This document shows positions 10,290-21,329 of a DNA stretch of 64,000 nucleotides, piece after piece. Positions within the stretch are counted from its first letter, which is position 1. Each line of letters opens with the position of its first letter. Under the pieces are notes generated by a model. That model was not told the DNA's origin, did no database searches, and saw only the letters and a list, made by a program, of their open reading frames with translations. The position numbers and the translations under genes were made by a program. Origin of the DNA: Cladorhizidae sp. MBARI D1340-BT2 (lineage: Eukaryota > Porifera > Demospongiae > Poecilosclerida > Cladorhizidae); NCBI GenBank assembly GCA_028752905.1, contig JAQNBH010000007.1, positions 43,844,588 to 43,908,587 on the forward strand, given 5' to 3'.

Positions 10290-10543
10290 AGCTCTAGAGT
10301 GAGCCATGGACAGGTAGAGGAGACTAACAGCTCTAGAGTGAGCTATGAACAGGTAGAGGACACTAACAGCTCTAGAGTGAGCTATGAACAGGTAGAGGCT
10401 CTAGAGTGAGCCATGAACAGGCAGAGGAGACTAACAGCTCTAGAGTGAGCTATGAACAGGTAGATGGTAGAGGAGACTAACAGCTCTAGAGTGAGCTATG
10501 AACAGGTAGAGGAGACTAACAGCTCTAGAGTGAGCCATGAACA
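10290..10543. repeat. 39 bp minisatellite, right block, about 6 copies
   Basis: Resumes exactly at the target duplication, but its units are less regular than the left block: one lacks the GAGACTAACAG part and one has an extra TAGATGG. It decays into unique sequence at ATGAACACACCAG. Confidence 0.9.
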
Positions 10544-10898
10544 CACCAGTGCAGTGGGTGAGGGTCTCTAGGTAGATAAGTTCTATATGCAGTGCACAAA
10601 ATAACAGAAAGCAGATGGTAGGAATTTGTCATGCCCATTGCAATTAGCCGGTTGCTCGGACAACTACATGTATTCATTCAATTTTTTGGTGTAGTAATTG
10701 AGCGCTAGCTACACTAGTAGAGGCCAAAATAAAGTTGACGTTTCCATTGCGTTGGGTTCTGTGCAGAATGTGGGCATTTACTTCCTTTGAAGGGGAGGGG
10801 TGGGTGGCTTCACTGCTTTGTCCTGTCCAAAGCCACAGCATTCGAGCAGCAGGTCAGCTTTGTGGATTCCAAGAGCTAATCCAGTATCCAGTCGAGCT

Positions 10899-13800
10899 TC
10901 CAGTGAGCTGTGGTGATGTAGAGAGCTACTGCACTGAGCGCCAGTGAGCTGTGGTGATGTAGAGAGCTACTGCACTGAGTGCCAGTGGGCTGTGGTGATG
11001 TAGAGAGCTACTGCACTGAGCGCCACTGAGCTGTGGTGATGTAGAGAGCTACTGCACTGAGTGCCAGTGAGCTGTGGTGATGTAGAGAGCTACTGCACTG
11101 AGTGCCAGTGAGCTGTGGTGATGTAGAGAGCTACTGCACTGAGTGCCAGTGAGCTGTGGTGAAGTAGAGAGCTACTGCACTGAGCACCAGTGGGCTGTGG
11201 TGATGTAGAGAGCTACTGCACTGAGTGCCAGTGAGCTGTGGTGATGTAGAGAGCTACTGCACTGAGCGCCAGTGAGCTGTGGTGAAGTAGAGAGCTACTG
11301 CACTGAGTGCCAGTGAGCTGTGGTGATGTAGAGAGCTACTGCACTGAGCGCCAGTGAGCTGTGGTGATGTAGAGAGCTACTGCACTGAGCGCCAGTGAGC
11401 TGTGGTGATGTAGAGAGCTACTGCACTAAGCGCCAGTGAGCTGTGGTGGTGTAGAGAGCTACTGCACTGAGTGTCAGTGAGCTGTGGTGATGTAGAGAGC
11501 TACTGCACTGAGTGCCAGTGAGCTGTGATGATGTAGAGAGCTACTGCACTGAGCGCCAGTGAGCTGTGGTGATGTAGAGAGCTACTGCACTGAGCGCCAG
11601 TGAGCTGTGGTGATGTAGAGAGCTACTGCACTGAGTGCCAGTGAGCTGTGGTGATGTAGAGAGCTACTGCACTGAGCGCCAGTGAGCTGTGGTGAAGTAG
11701 AGAGCTACTGCACTGAGCGTCAGTGAGCTGTGGTGATGTAGATAGCTTGTACTGCACTGAGTGCCAGTGGGCTGTGGTGATGTAGAGAGCTACTGCACTG
11801 AGTGCCAATGAGCTGTGGTGATGTAGAGAGCTACTGCACTGAGCGTCAGTGAGCTGTGGTGATGTAGAGAGCTACTGCACTGAGCGCCAGTGAGCTGTGG
11901 TGATGTAGAGAGCTACTGAGTGCCAGTGAGCTGTGGTGAAGTAGAGAGCTACTGCACTGAGTGCCAGTGAGCTGTGGTGATGTAGAGAGCTACTGCACTG
12001 AGTGCCAGTGAGCTGTGGTGATGTAGAGAGCTACTGCACTGAGCGCCAGTGAGCTGTGGTGATGTAGAGAGCTACTGCACTGAGCGCCAGTGAGCTGTGG
12101 TGATGTAGAGAGCTACTGCACTGAGTGCCAGTGAGCTGTGGTGGTGTAGAGAGCTACTGCACTGAGCGCCAGTGAGCTGTGGTGATGTAGAGAGCTACTG
12201 CACTGAGCGCCAGTGAGCTGTGGTGATGTAGAGAGCTACTGCACTGAGTGCCAGTGAGCTGTGGTGGTGTAGAGAGCTACTGCACTGAGCGCCAGTGAGC
12301 TGTGGTGATGTAGAGAGCTACTGCACTGAGTGTCAGTGAGCTGTGGTGATGTAGAGAGCTACTGCACTGAGCGCCAGTGAGCTGTGGTGATGTAGAGAGC
12401 TACTGCACTGAGTGCCAGTGGGCTGTGGTGATGTAGAGAGCTACTGCACTGAGCGCCACTGAGCTGTGGTGATGTAGAGAGCTACTGCACTGAGTGCCAG
12501 TGAGCTGTGGTGATGTAGAGAGCTACTGCACTGAGTGCCAGTGGGCTGTGGTGATGTAGAGAGCTACTGCACTGAGCGCCACTGAGCTGTGGTGATGTAG
12601 AGAGCTACTGCACTGAGTGCCAGTGAGCTGTGGTGATGTAGAGAGCTACTGCACTGAGCGCCAGTGAGCTGTGGTGATGTAGAGAGCTACTGCACTGAGT
12701 GCCATTGAGCTGTGGTGATGTAGAGAGCTACTGCACTGAGTGCCAGTGAGCTGTGGTGAAGTAGAGAGCTACTGCACTGAGCGCCAGTGAGCTGTGGTGA
12801 AGTAGAGAGCTACTGCACTGAGCACCAGTGGGCTGTGGTGATGTAGAGAGCTACTGCACTGAGTGCCAGTGAGCTGTGGTGATGTAGAGAGCTACTGCAC
12901 TGAGCGCCAGTGAGCTGTGGTGATGTAGAGAGCTACTGCACTGAGTGCCAGTGAGCTGTGGTGAAGTAGAGAGCTACTGCACTGAGTGCCAGTGAGCTGT
13001 GGTGATGTAGAGAGCTACTGCACTGAGCGCCAGTGAGCTGTGGTGATGTAGAGAGCTACTGCACTGAGCGCCAGTGAGCTGTGGTGATGTAGAGAGCTAC
13101 TGCACTGAGCGCCAGTGAGCTGTGGTGATGTAGAGAGCTACTGCACTGAGTGTCAGTGAGCTGTGGTGATGTAGAGAGCTACTGCACTGAGCGCCAGTGA
13201 GCTGTGGTGATGTAGAGAGCTACTGCACTGAGCGCCAGTGAGCTGTGGTGATGTAGAGAGCTACTGAGTGCCAGTGAGCTGTGGTGAAGTAGAGAGCTAC
13301 TGCACTGAGTGCCAGTGAGCTGTGGTGATGTAGAGAGCTACTGCACTGAGCGCCAGTGAGCTGTGGTGATGTAGAGAGCTACTGCACTGAGCGCCAGTGA
13401 GCTGTGGTGATGTAGAGAGCTACTGCACTGAGCGCCAGTGAGCTGTGGTGAAGTAGAGAGCTACTGCACTGAGCGTCAGTGAGCTGTGGTGATGCAGAGA
13501 GCTACTGCACTGAGTGCCAGTGAGCTGTGGTGATGTAGAGAGCTACTGCACTGAGCGCCAGTGAGCTGTGGTGATGTAGAGAGCTACTGCACTGAGTGCC
13601 AGTGAGCTGTGGTGATGTAGAGAGCTACTGCACTGAGCGCCATGAGCTGTGGTGATGTAGAGAGCTACTGCACTGAGCGTCAGTGAGCTGTGGTGATGTA
13701 GAGAGCTACCGCACTGAGTGCCAGTGAGCTGTGGTGATGTAGAGAGCTACTGCACTGAGCGCCAGTGAGCTGTGGTGATGTAGAGAGCTACTGCACTGAG

Positions 13801-15257
13801 CGCCAGTGAGCTGTGGTGATGTAGAGAGCTACTGAGCGCCAGTGAGCTGTGGTGATGTAGAGAGCTACTGCACTGAGCGCCAGTGAGCTGTGGTGATGTA
13901 GAGAGCTACTGCACTGAGCGCCAGTGAGCTGTGGTGATGTAGAGAGCTACTGCACTGAGCGCCAGTCAGCTGTGGTGATGTAGAGAGCTACTGCACTGAA
14001 CGCCAGTGAGTTGTGGTGAAGTGTACGTAGAGAGCTACTGCACTGAGCGCCAGTGAGCTGTGGTGGTGTAGAGAGCTACTGAGTGCCAGTGAGCTGTGGT
14101 GATGTAGAGAGCTACTGCACAGAGTGCCAGTGAGCTGTGGTGATGTAGAGAGCTACTGCACTGAGCGCCAGTGAGCTGTGGTGATGTAGAGAGCTACTGC
14201 ACTGAGTGCCAGTGAGCTGTGGTGATGTAGAGAGCTACTGCACTGAGCGCCAGTGAGCTGTGGTGATGTAGAGAGCTACTGCACTGAGTGCCAGTGAGCT
14301 GTGGTGATGTAGAGAGCTACTGCACTGAGCGTCAGTGAGCTGTGGTGATTTAGAGAGCTACTGCACTGAGCGCCATTGAGCTGTGGTGATGTAGAGAGCT
14401 ACTGCACTGAGTGCCAGTGAGCTATGGTGATGTAGAGAGCTACTGCACTGAGCGCCAGTGAGCTGTGGTGATGTAGAGAGCTACTGCACTGAGCACCAGT
14501 GGGCTGTGGTGATGTAGAGAGCTACTACACTGAGTGCCAGTGAGCTGTGGTGATGTAGAGAGCTACTGCACTGAGCACCAGTGAGCTGTGGTGATGTAGA
14601 GAGCTACTGAGTGCCAGTGAGCTGTGGTGATGTAGAGAGCTACTGCACTGAGCGCCAGTGAGCTGTGGTGATGTAGAGAGCTACTGCACTGAGTGCCAGT
14701 GAGCTGTGGTGATGTAGAGAGCTACTGCACTGAGCGCCAGTGAGCTGTGGTGATGTAGAGAGCTACTGCACTGAGTGCCAGTGAGCTGTGGTGATGTAGA
14801 GAGCTACTGCACTGAGCGCCAGTGAGCTGTGGTGATGTAGAGAGCTACTGCACTGAGCACCAGTGTGCTGTGGTGATGTAGAGAGCTACTGCACTGAGCA
14901 CCAGTGAGCTGTGGTGATGTAGAGAGCTACTGCACTGAGCGCCAGTGAGCTGTGGTGATGTAGAGAGCTACTGCACTGAGCGTCAGTGAGCTGTGGTGAT
15001 GTAGAGAGCTACTGCACTGAGTGCCAGTGAGCTGTGGTGATGTAGAGAGCTACTGCACTGAGCGTCAGTGAGCTGTGGTGATGTAGAGAGCTACTGCACT
15101 GAGTGCCAGTGAGCTGTGGTGATGTAGAGAGCTACTGAGTGCCAGTGAGCTGTGGTGATGTAGAGAGCTACTGCACTGAGTGCCAGTGAGCTGTGGTGAT
15201 GTAGAGAGCTACTGCACTGAGCGTCAGTGAGCTGTGGTGAAGTAGATAGCTACTGCA
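10899..15257. repeat. 41 bp minisatellite, about 106 copies
   Basis: Units of CCAGTGAGCTGTGGTGATGT followed by AGAGAGCTACTGCACTGAGYG. The main variants are GCGCC/GTGCC/GCGTC, GATGTAG/GAAGTAG, and units lacking GCACT. Divergence between units is only a few percent. Not divisible by three, so no long frame results. 4.4 kb of uninterrupted array. Confidence 0.95.
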
Positions 15258-15410
15258 GTCGATCAGCCAGTGAGCTGAGAAGATATTACAAAGCCACTCC
15301 AGTTAAGTTGGTTTTCTAGTGTTTCCCGGAGCTGGTTCAATCGAGGGCCTGAGCTGAGGTGATACCTGAATGTTTGTTCAGCTGTTTCGATGTCGAGAGC
15401 GACTCCGAGC

Positions 15411-16448
15411 GATCCTCAGATGCTGTGATGTTGAGGACTACTCCACCAATCCTCAGGTGCTGTGATGTTAATTAATTAAGGGCTACTCCACCAATCCTCA
15501 GGTGCTGTGATGTTGAGGGCTACTCCACCATCCTCAGGTGCTGTGATGTTGAGGCCTACTCCACCAATCCTCAGGTGCTGTGATGTTGAAGGCTACTCCA
15601 ACAATCCTCAGGTGCTGTGATGTCGAGGGCTACTCTGCCAATCCTCAGGTGCTGTGATGTTGAGGCTCCACCAATCCTCAGATGCTGTGATGTCGAGAGC
15701 TACTCTGCCAATCCTCAGGTGCTGTGATGTTGAGGCTCCACCAATCCTCAGATGCTGTGATGTTGAGGGCTACTCTGCCAATCCTCAGGTGCTGTGATGT
15801 GGAGGGCTACTCCACCAATCCTCAGGTGCTGTGATGTTGAGGCTACTCCACCAATCCTCAGGTGCTGTGATGTTGAGGGCTACTCTGCCAATCCTCAGGT
15901 GCTGTGATGTTGAGAGCTACTCCACCAATCCTCAGGTGCTGTGATGTTGAGGCTACTCCACCAATCCTCAGGTGCTGTGATGTTGAGGCTACTCCACCAA
16001 TCCTCAGGTGCTGTGATGTTGAGGGCTACTCCAACAATCCTCAGGTGCTGTGATGTTGAGGGCTACTCCACCAATCCTCAGATGCTGTGATGTTGAGGAC
16101 TACTCCACCAATCCTCAGGTGCTGTGATGTTGAGGCTACTCCACCAATCCTCAGGTGCTGTGATGTTGAGGGCTACTCCAACAATCCTCAGATGCTGTGA
16201 TGTTGAGGGCTACTCCACCAATCCTCAGATGCTGTGATGTTGAGGACTACTCCACCAATCCTCAGGTGCTGTGATGTTGAGGGCTACTCCACCAATCCTC
16301 AGATGCTGTGATGTTGAGGCTACTCCACCAATCCTCAGGTGCTGTGATGTTGAGGCTACTCCACCAATCCTCAGATGCTGTGATGTCGAGGCCTACTCTG
16401 CCAATCCTCAGGTGCTGTGATGTCGAGGACTACTCCACCAATCCTCAG
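15411..16448. repeat. 37 bp minisatellite, about 28 copies
   Basis: Units of CTACTCCACCAATCCTCAGG followed by TGCTGTGATGTTGAGGG, with shortened copies (GAGGCTCCACC). A degenerate transition of about 150 bp separates it from the 41 bp array. Both units share a GCTGTG.TGATGT-like core and may be distantly related. Confidence 0.93.
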
Positions 16449-16911
16449 AAATCTCTGGACTGAGACATCGCTGTCATCCAGTGTCACAACTTACGAAGAA
16501 GAACTCAAACAAGTTCTGCCTGTTATTTAAATAGCTACATGTAGGGAGCTAGAGCACTAGATTACTGGGCACAATTACTACACCAAAAAAGTGGCCCAGT
16601 ACTGCACGTCTACGAACATTTTCTACTCTTTAAATGACAGAAAACTGCTTTTGTTGAAAAATTCTATTTTTATCCGAAAGAAACTCTTTTATGCTCCCGC
16701 ATCTTGATTGGGATTAGCCACACCCATAAACATTGGTCAGTCCCTCGGCCAGACATAAGCTGTCTTGCTGGGTTGTTCTAGGACATCGGTCGGAAATTGG
16801 CCGATGGGTCGGTTGCTATTTTGTGCTCTGCACACCCGAGCACCTCAGATGACCTTTCTTCTGTACTTGCCTGATGATGCAGGAAGTTGTGAGGAGTGAG
16901 TGAGTGAGTGA

Positions 16912-17241
16912 GAACTAAACATCTCCACAACCAAGACTCGTATTCTCTTATTAGTGCAAGCTGCTAGAGAAGCAATAATTGGCTCCTTTAACATCTGGTG
17001 CTGCAGAAATAAAAATAATCCATAATTATCACTAAATTATTCCTTAATTATCCCTTCATTATTCCTTTTAATCATTTATTTTTTGTTTTATCTGCATGTC
17101 ATGACATAAGGTCACTTAATTTGCGGTTTGGAGCAAGTGATTGCAATGTTTTTGTAGAACATTATGACAAGCTGAGCTTGGATGACTCCACCCCTCATTG
17201 CTTTGTTTGTACTTGTGCTTTACAATTCAATGAAGTTTATT
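16912..17241 (+). mobile_element. Retroposon-like 330 bp repeat, copy A
   Basis: Runs from GAACTAAACATCTCC to CAATTCAATGAAGTTTATT and is followed by TATATATATTAAA. It is nearly identical to the reverse complement of 20939-21268. GTGA microsatellite borders both ends (16894-16911 and 17254-17267). I see no tRNA-like promoter boxes and no terminal inverted repeat. The A/T-rich 3' tail, a true A tail in copy B, suggests the 3' part of a LINE or SINE. Class uncertain. Confidence 0.7.
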
Positions 17242-17298
17242 ATATATATTAAAGTGAGTGAGTGAGTGTTTAGTGAGTGACCTGTTTGTTTTATTTAG

Positions 17299-17408
17299 GA
17301 CGGATGGAGTTAGAGGACGACGACAATTTTGTGGAGCAAGGGATAAGAAGTCGTGCTCTACTCTTCCTTCGCCGAAGTGTTATAGCAGCTCCGCAGTTCC
17401 ATCAGGAG
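17299..17408 (+). CDS. NUP205: NUP205 ortholog, exon 3 of window
   Basis: Acceptor TTTATTTAG/GACGG; donor CAGGAG/GTGGGC. The first two bases complete a Gly codon, then RMELEDDDNFVEQGIRS and LLFLRRSVIAAPQFHQE. It corresponds to vertebrate EADEAMAELAIADN and VFLFLMESVVVSEYFYQEE. Ends in phase 0. The donor GTGGGC is weaker than the GTGAGT or GTAAGT consensus. Confidence 0.92.
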
Positions 17409-17460
17409 GTGGGCGGGGCTTTAATTTTGTATTGTATACATGTATTGCATTCTTGAAGTG

Positions 17461-18850
17461 TCCGACCTCTAGCTCAGTGTTGCCCGACCTCTAGCTCAGT
17501 GTTGCCCGACCTCTAGCTCAGTGTTGCCCGACCTCTAGCTCAGTGTTGCCCGACCTCTAGCTCAGTGTTGGCTGACCTCTAGCTCAGTGTTGCCCGACCT
17601 CTAGCTCAGTGTTGCCCGACCTCTAGCTCAGTGTTGCCCGACCTCTAGCTCAGTGTTGCCTGACACCTAGCTCAGTGTTGCCCGACCTCTAGCTCAGTGT
17701 TGCCCGACCTCTAGCTCAGTGTTGCCCGACCTCTAGCTCAGTGTTGCCCGACATCTAGCTCAGTGTTGCCCGACCTCTAGCTCAGTGTTGCCCGACCTCT
17801 AGCTCAGTGTTGCCCGACCTCTAGCTCAGTGTTGCCCGACCTCTAGCTCAGTGTTGCCCGACCTCTAGCTCAGTGTTGCCCGACCTCTAGCTCAGTGTTG
17901 CCCGACCTCTAGCTCAGTGTTGCCCGACCTCTAGCTCAGTGTTGCCTGACACCTAGCTCAGTGTTGCCCGACCTCTAGCTCAGTGTTGCCCGACATCTAG
18001 CTCAGTGTTGCCCGACCTCTAGCTCAGTGTTGCCCGACATCTAGCTCAGTGTTGCCTGACACCTAGCTCAGTGTTGCCCGACACCTAGCTCAGTGTTGCC
18101 CGACCTCTAGCTCAGTGTTGCCCGACCTCTAGCTCAGTGTTGCCCGACCTCTAGCTCAGTGTTGCCTGACACCTAGCTCAGTGTTGCCCGACCTCTAGCT
18201 CAGTGTTGCCTGACCTCTAGCTCAGTGTTGCCCGACCTCTAGCTCAGTGTTGCCCGACCTCTAGCTCAGTGTTGCCCGACCTCTAGCTCAGTGTTGCCCG
18301 ACCTCTAGCTCAGTGTTGCCTGACACCTAGCTCAGTGTTGCCCGACCTCTAGCTCAGTGTTGCCCGACATCTAGCTCAGTGTTGCCCGACCTCTAGCTCA
18401 GTGTTGCCCGACATCTAGCTCAGTGTTGCCTGACACCTAGCTCAGTGTTGCCCGACACCTAGCTCAGTGTTGCCCGACCTCTAGCTCAGTGTTGCCCGAC
18501 CTCTAGCTCAGTGTTGCCCGACCTCTAGCTCAGTGTTGCCCGACCTCTAGCTCAGTGTTGCCTGACACCTAGCTCAGTGTTGCCCGACCTCTAGCTCAGT
18601 GTTGCCTGACACCTAGCTCAGTGTTGCCCGACCTCTAGCTCAGTGTTGCCCGACCTCTAGCTCAGTGTTGCCCGACCTCTAGCTCAGTGTTGCCCGACCT
18701 CTAGCTCAGTGTTGCCCGACCTCTAGCTCAGTGTTGCCCGACCTCTAGCTCAGTGTTGCCCGACCTCTAGCTCAGTGTTGCCTGACATCTAGCTCAGTGT
18801 TGCCCGACATCTAGCTCAGTGTTGCCCGACCTCTAGCTCAGTGTTGCCCG
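17461..18850. repeat. 22 bp minisatellite, about 63 copies
   Basis: Very homogeneous units of TGCCCGACCTCTAGCTCAGT plus GT. The common variants are TGACACC and GACATC. A block of about 300 bp with the same variant order seems to recur (around 17930-18130 and 18310-18540), suggesting amplification of multi-unit blocks. Confidence 0.95.
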
Positions 18851-19057
18851 ATTCAGATGGACCAATGATTTCAAGGCATCAGGTGTGCAATAGAATTGTA
18901 CGCTGAATCAACAGCAAAGGTCCTTATTAGCTGAGGAGATTCCTTGTGTTGCATTCACCCTAGTGTGTATCTATGTAGGGTGCCTAGAGAGCCTGCTGCC
19001 CACCCACCTAAAATAGCTGTAGTCAGGGAAATGGTTACTGCATTTGATGAGGAACCT

Positions 19058-19333
19058 TTCTTTGAGAATAGTCTCCCTAGCTGACATTACCTAATGCTAT
19101 CTTTGAGAATAGCCTCCCTAGCTGACCATTACCTGATGCTATCTTTGAGGATAGTCTCCCTAGCTGACCATTACCTAATGCTATCTTTGAGAATAGTCTC
19201 CCTAGCCTAATGCTATCTTTGAGAATAGTCTCCCTAGCTGACATTACCTAATGCTATCTTTGAGAATAGTCTCCCTAGCTGACATTACCTAATGCTATCT
19301 TTGAGAATAGTCTCCCTAGCTGACCATTACCTA
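19058..19333. repeat. 41 bp repeat, about 7 copies
   Basis: Units of CTTTGAGAATAGTCTCCCTA followed by GCTGACATTACCTAATGCTAT, one of them shortened near 19205. Intronic. Confidence 0.9.
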
Positions 19334-19440
19334 CTCCCCAGATTTCTGGTTTGGATGTTAATTTCTAAAATAAATTGTGGGCCTCATTGTCTTTGGACTG
19401 CTGGACTCTCTGTAACACAGATGTATCGATTGATCTACCA

Positions 19441-19506
19441 GGCTCACTGCACTGGTGGGCCGGGCTCACTGCACTGGTGGGCCGGGCTCACTGCACTGGT
19501 GGGCCA
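19441..19506. repeat. 22 bp repeat, 3 copies
   Basis: Three copies of GGCTCACTGCACTGGTGGGC plus CG. A fourth, diverged copy follows. Confidence 0.85.
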
Positions 19507-19735
19507 CGCTCAGTGCGCAGGCAGGCCAGGTCCCTGTACTAGTGAGACAACATAGCAAACCTCCAACTCAAACTTCTTCACACACTTCTTCTGTTCGTGG
19601 AGACGCTCGGCAGCATCTGCTGTGAGTAGTGACCTCACAAACCACAAGGTAGCTGTGGACTTTCACCTTTCCTCATAGTATTGCTCGCGTTGGTTGGCCA
19701 AGTGTCCGGCTTATGCCAGTGATGAGACATGCATA

Positions 19736-20015
19736 TGTGTTACACTGTGTTAAATAAGTGCTACGTGTGTGAGAAAGTGTAACAAGATTGATGTAGATGT
19801 TAAACTTGTAGGTGTTACATGATCAAAGTAGGTGTTACACTTGTGTTAAAATGTGAAGTAACCCAACATGTGTAAAGACAGCATTACACCGTGTGACCAG
19901 GTGTTACATTATGAAGTATGAGTCACACTTGTGTGAATGGGTATTCAGGAAGTACTTGGTGGGGAATAGATGTTACATTATTTGAAGTAGGCGTTACATG
20001 TTTAAGTAACTTTAC
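19736..20015. repeat. Degenerate GTGTTACA-rich tract
   Basis: Irregularly spaced GTGTTACA/GTGTTACAC motifs mixed with AAGTAGGTGTTACAT. It looks like an old, decayed tandem repeat. Confidence 0.6.
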
Positions 20016-20049
20016 ACTGTAAGAAGTAGCATGGAGCATGAATACTAAC

Positions 20050-20284
20050 TATTTCCACCTCCCCTGCCCCCCACCACACACCCTCCCCTGCCCCCTCCCC
20101 TGCCCCTCCTCTTCCCCCTGCCCCCTCTCCTGCCCCCTCTCCTGCCCCCTGCCCCCTGCCCCCTCTCCTGCCCCCTCTCCTGCCCCCTCTCCTGCCCCCT
20201 CTCCTGCCCCCTCTCCTGCCCCCTCTCCTGCCCCCTCTCCTGCCCCCTCTCCTGCCCCCTCTCCTGCCCCCTGCCCCCTGCCCC
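20050..20284. repeat. 12 bp polypyrimidine repeat
   Basis: Units of CTGCCCCCTCTC, about 12 clean copies plus shorter ones. It ends 20 bp before the exon 4 splice site and so forms most of the upstream pyrimidine tract. The Pro/Ser and Gly/Arg frames through it are composition artefacts. Confidence 0.92.
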
Positions 20285-20302
20285 ATGTGATTGCATCTGT
20301 AG

Positions 20303-20365
20303 GAGGCCTATGTGCGGAGGATGCACTGGCTCATTACCAGCTTCATCGTCAACATGCACCTCAGG
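20303..20365 (+). CDS. NUP205: NUP205 ortholog, exon 4 of window
   Basis: Short phase 0-0 exon of 21 codons: EAYVRRMHWLITSFIVNMHL followed by R. It corresponds to vertebrate EFYIRRVHNLITDFLALMPM. Acceptor ATCTGTAG/GAG, donor CTCAGG/GTGAGC. Confidence 0.92.
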
Positions 20366-20462
20366 GTGAGCCGAAAAGCACTCCGTCATGTCACGCAAAC
20401 ACATTCATGAGCTTCGACTGCCGCCAGTGGTTGATAACACTCTTGCTTTCTTGCACCCTTAG
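20366..20462 (+). other. NUP205 intron 4 (97 bp)
   Basis: A compact intron, GTGAGC to CACCCTTAG, with no repeat. It shows that ordinary introns of this gene can be short. Confidence 0.9.
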
Positions 20463-20564
20463 ATCAAGGAGTTGCGTAACCGTGGTGATGAGGTTGCTAA
20501 GGGGATTAGCAGGAGAGGCGGGGACATGAAAATGGGGAATGGCTTTGAAGAACTCATGCTATTG
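20463..20564 (+). CDS. NUP205: NUP205 ortholog, exon 5 of window
   Basis: 34 codons, phase 0-0. It opens IKELRNRGDEVAKG and ends MKMGNGFEELMLL, matching the vertebrate VKQLRNRADEDAR and SMQMGNEPP...LEHLMLL blocks. Donor ATTG/GTTAGT. Confidence 0.92.
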
Positions 20565-20659
20565 GTTAGTATAAGCACATGCTGATTGTGGGTGGCCCAC
20601 GTACGTGCATGTCCTTGGTGAGTTATAATACTATATGGGTCTACTTCACTGCTAGGCAT

Positions 20660-20916
20660 ACACACATCACCACACACACACACATGCACTCATACACACA
20701 CACTATGCACACATATACTCATACATACCACGCATATGCATACACACATGTATACACACACTAACTCACTCACTCACACACTCACTCACTCACTCACTCA
20801 CTCACACACTCACTCACACACTCACTCACACACTCACTCACTCACACACTCACTCACTCACTCACACACTCACTCACACACTCACTCACTCACTCACTCA
20901 CACACTCACTCACTCA
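20660..20916. repeat. CACA / CTCA microsatellite
   Basis: Mixed CA-rich repeat passing into (ACTC)n with interspersed ACAC steps. It directly borders the A/T tail of the retroposon-like copy B. Confidence 0.92.
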
Positions 20917-20938
20917 TTTTATTTATTTTTTTTTTTTT

Positions 20939-21268
20939 AAATAAACTTCATTGAATTGTAAAGCACAAGCACAAACAAAGCAATGAGGGGTGGAGTTATC
21001 CAAGCTCAGCTTGTCATAATGTTCTACAAAAACATTGCACAATCACTTGCTCCAAACCGCAAATTAAGTGACCTTATGTCATGACATGCAGATAAAACAA
21101 AAAATAAATGATTAAAAGGAATAATGAAGGGATAATTAAGGAATAATTTAGTGATAATTATGGATTATTTTTATTTCTGCAGCACCAGATGTTAAAGGAG
21201 CCAATTATTGCTTCTCTAGCAGCTTGCACTAAGAGAATACGAGTCTTGGTTGTGGAGATGTTTAGTTC
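20939..21268 (-). mobile_element. Retroposon-like 330 bp repeat, copy B
   Basis: Minus-strand copy of the element at 16912-17241, with only a few differences (for example GTGTGCTTG against TGTACTTG, and one extra TG). Its 3' end on the minus strand runs into an A-rich tail (T run at 20923-20938 on the plus strand), typical of a retroposon. CTCA microsatellite lies on both sides, about 60 bp away on one of them. Confidence 0.72.
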
Positions 21269-21329
21269 GACTTGAAGCTTTGTGAAACCACGTAGATTTG
21301 GCAGGCCACGTGAACCAATTTCCAATATA

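Larger units (their letters stand above)
2529..17298 (+). other. NUP205 intron 2 (14.8 kb)
   Basis: Donor GTGATC, acceptor TTGTTTTATTTAG. It is filled by short repeats, a 39 bp array interrupted by a 4.6 kb DNA transposon, a 106-copy 41 bp array, a 37 bp array and a 330 bp retroposon-like copy. Stretches 2529-2760, 3093-3480, 10544-10898 and 16449-16911 look unique, with no coding or RNA gene signal that I can support. Confidence 0.85.
17409..20302 (+). other. NUP205 intron 3
   Basis: Dominated by a 63-copy 22 bp array, a 41 bp repeat and pyrimidine-rich sequence in front of the exon 4 acceptor (GCATCTGTAG). Unique stretches 18851-19057 and 19507-19735 show nothing recognisable. 19736-20015 is a degenerate GTGTTACA-rich tract. 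Confidence 0.85.

Noticed and set aside
16912..17241. tRNA-derived SINE
   Set aside because: I could not find A and B box promoter sequences or a cloverleaf at the 5' end, so only a general retroposon label is used.
17461..18850. CRISPR-like regular arrays
   Set aside because: Repeats are contiguous with no unique spacers, the host is an animal nuclear gene, and no cas genes are present.
20002..20286. Gly/Arg-rich and Pro/Ser-rich small proteins across the CTGCCCCCTCTC repeat
   Set aside because: Pure low-complexity reading of a pyrimidine repeat that forms the exon 4 acceptor tract.
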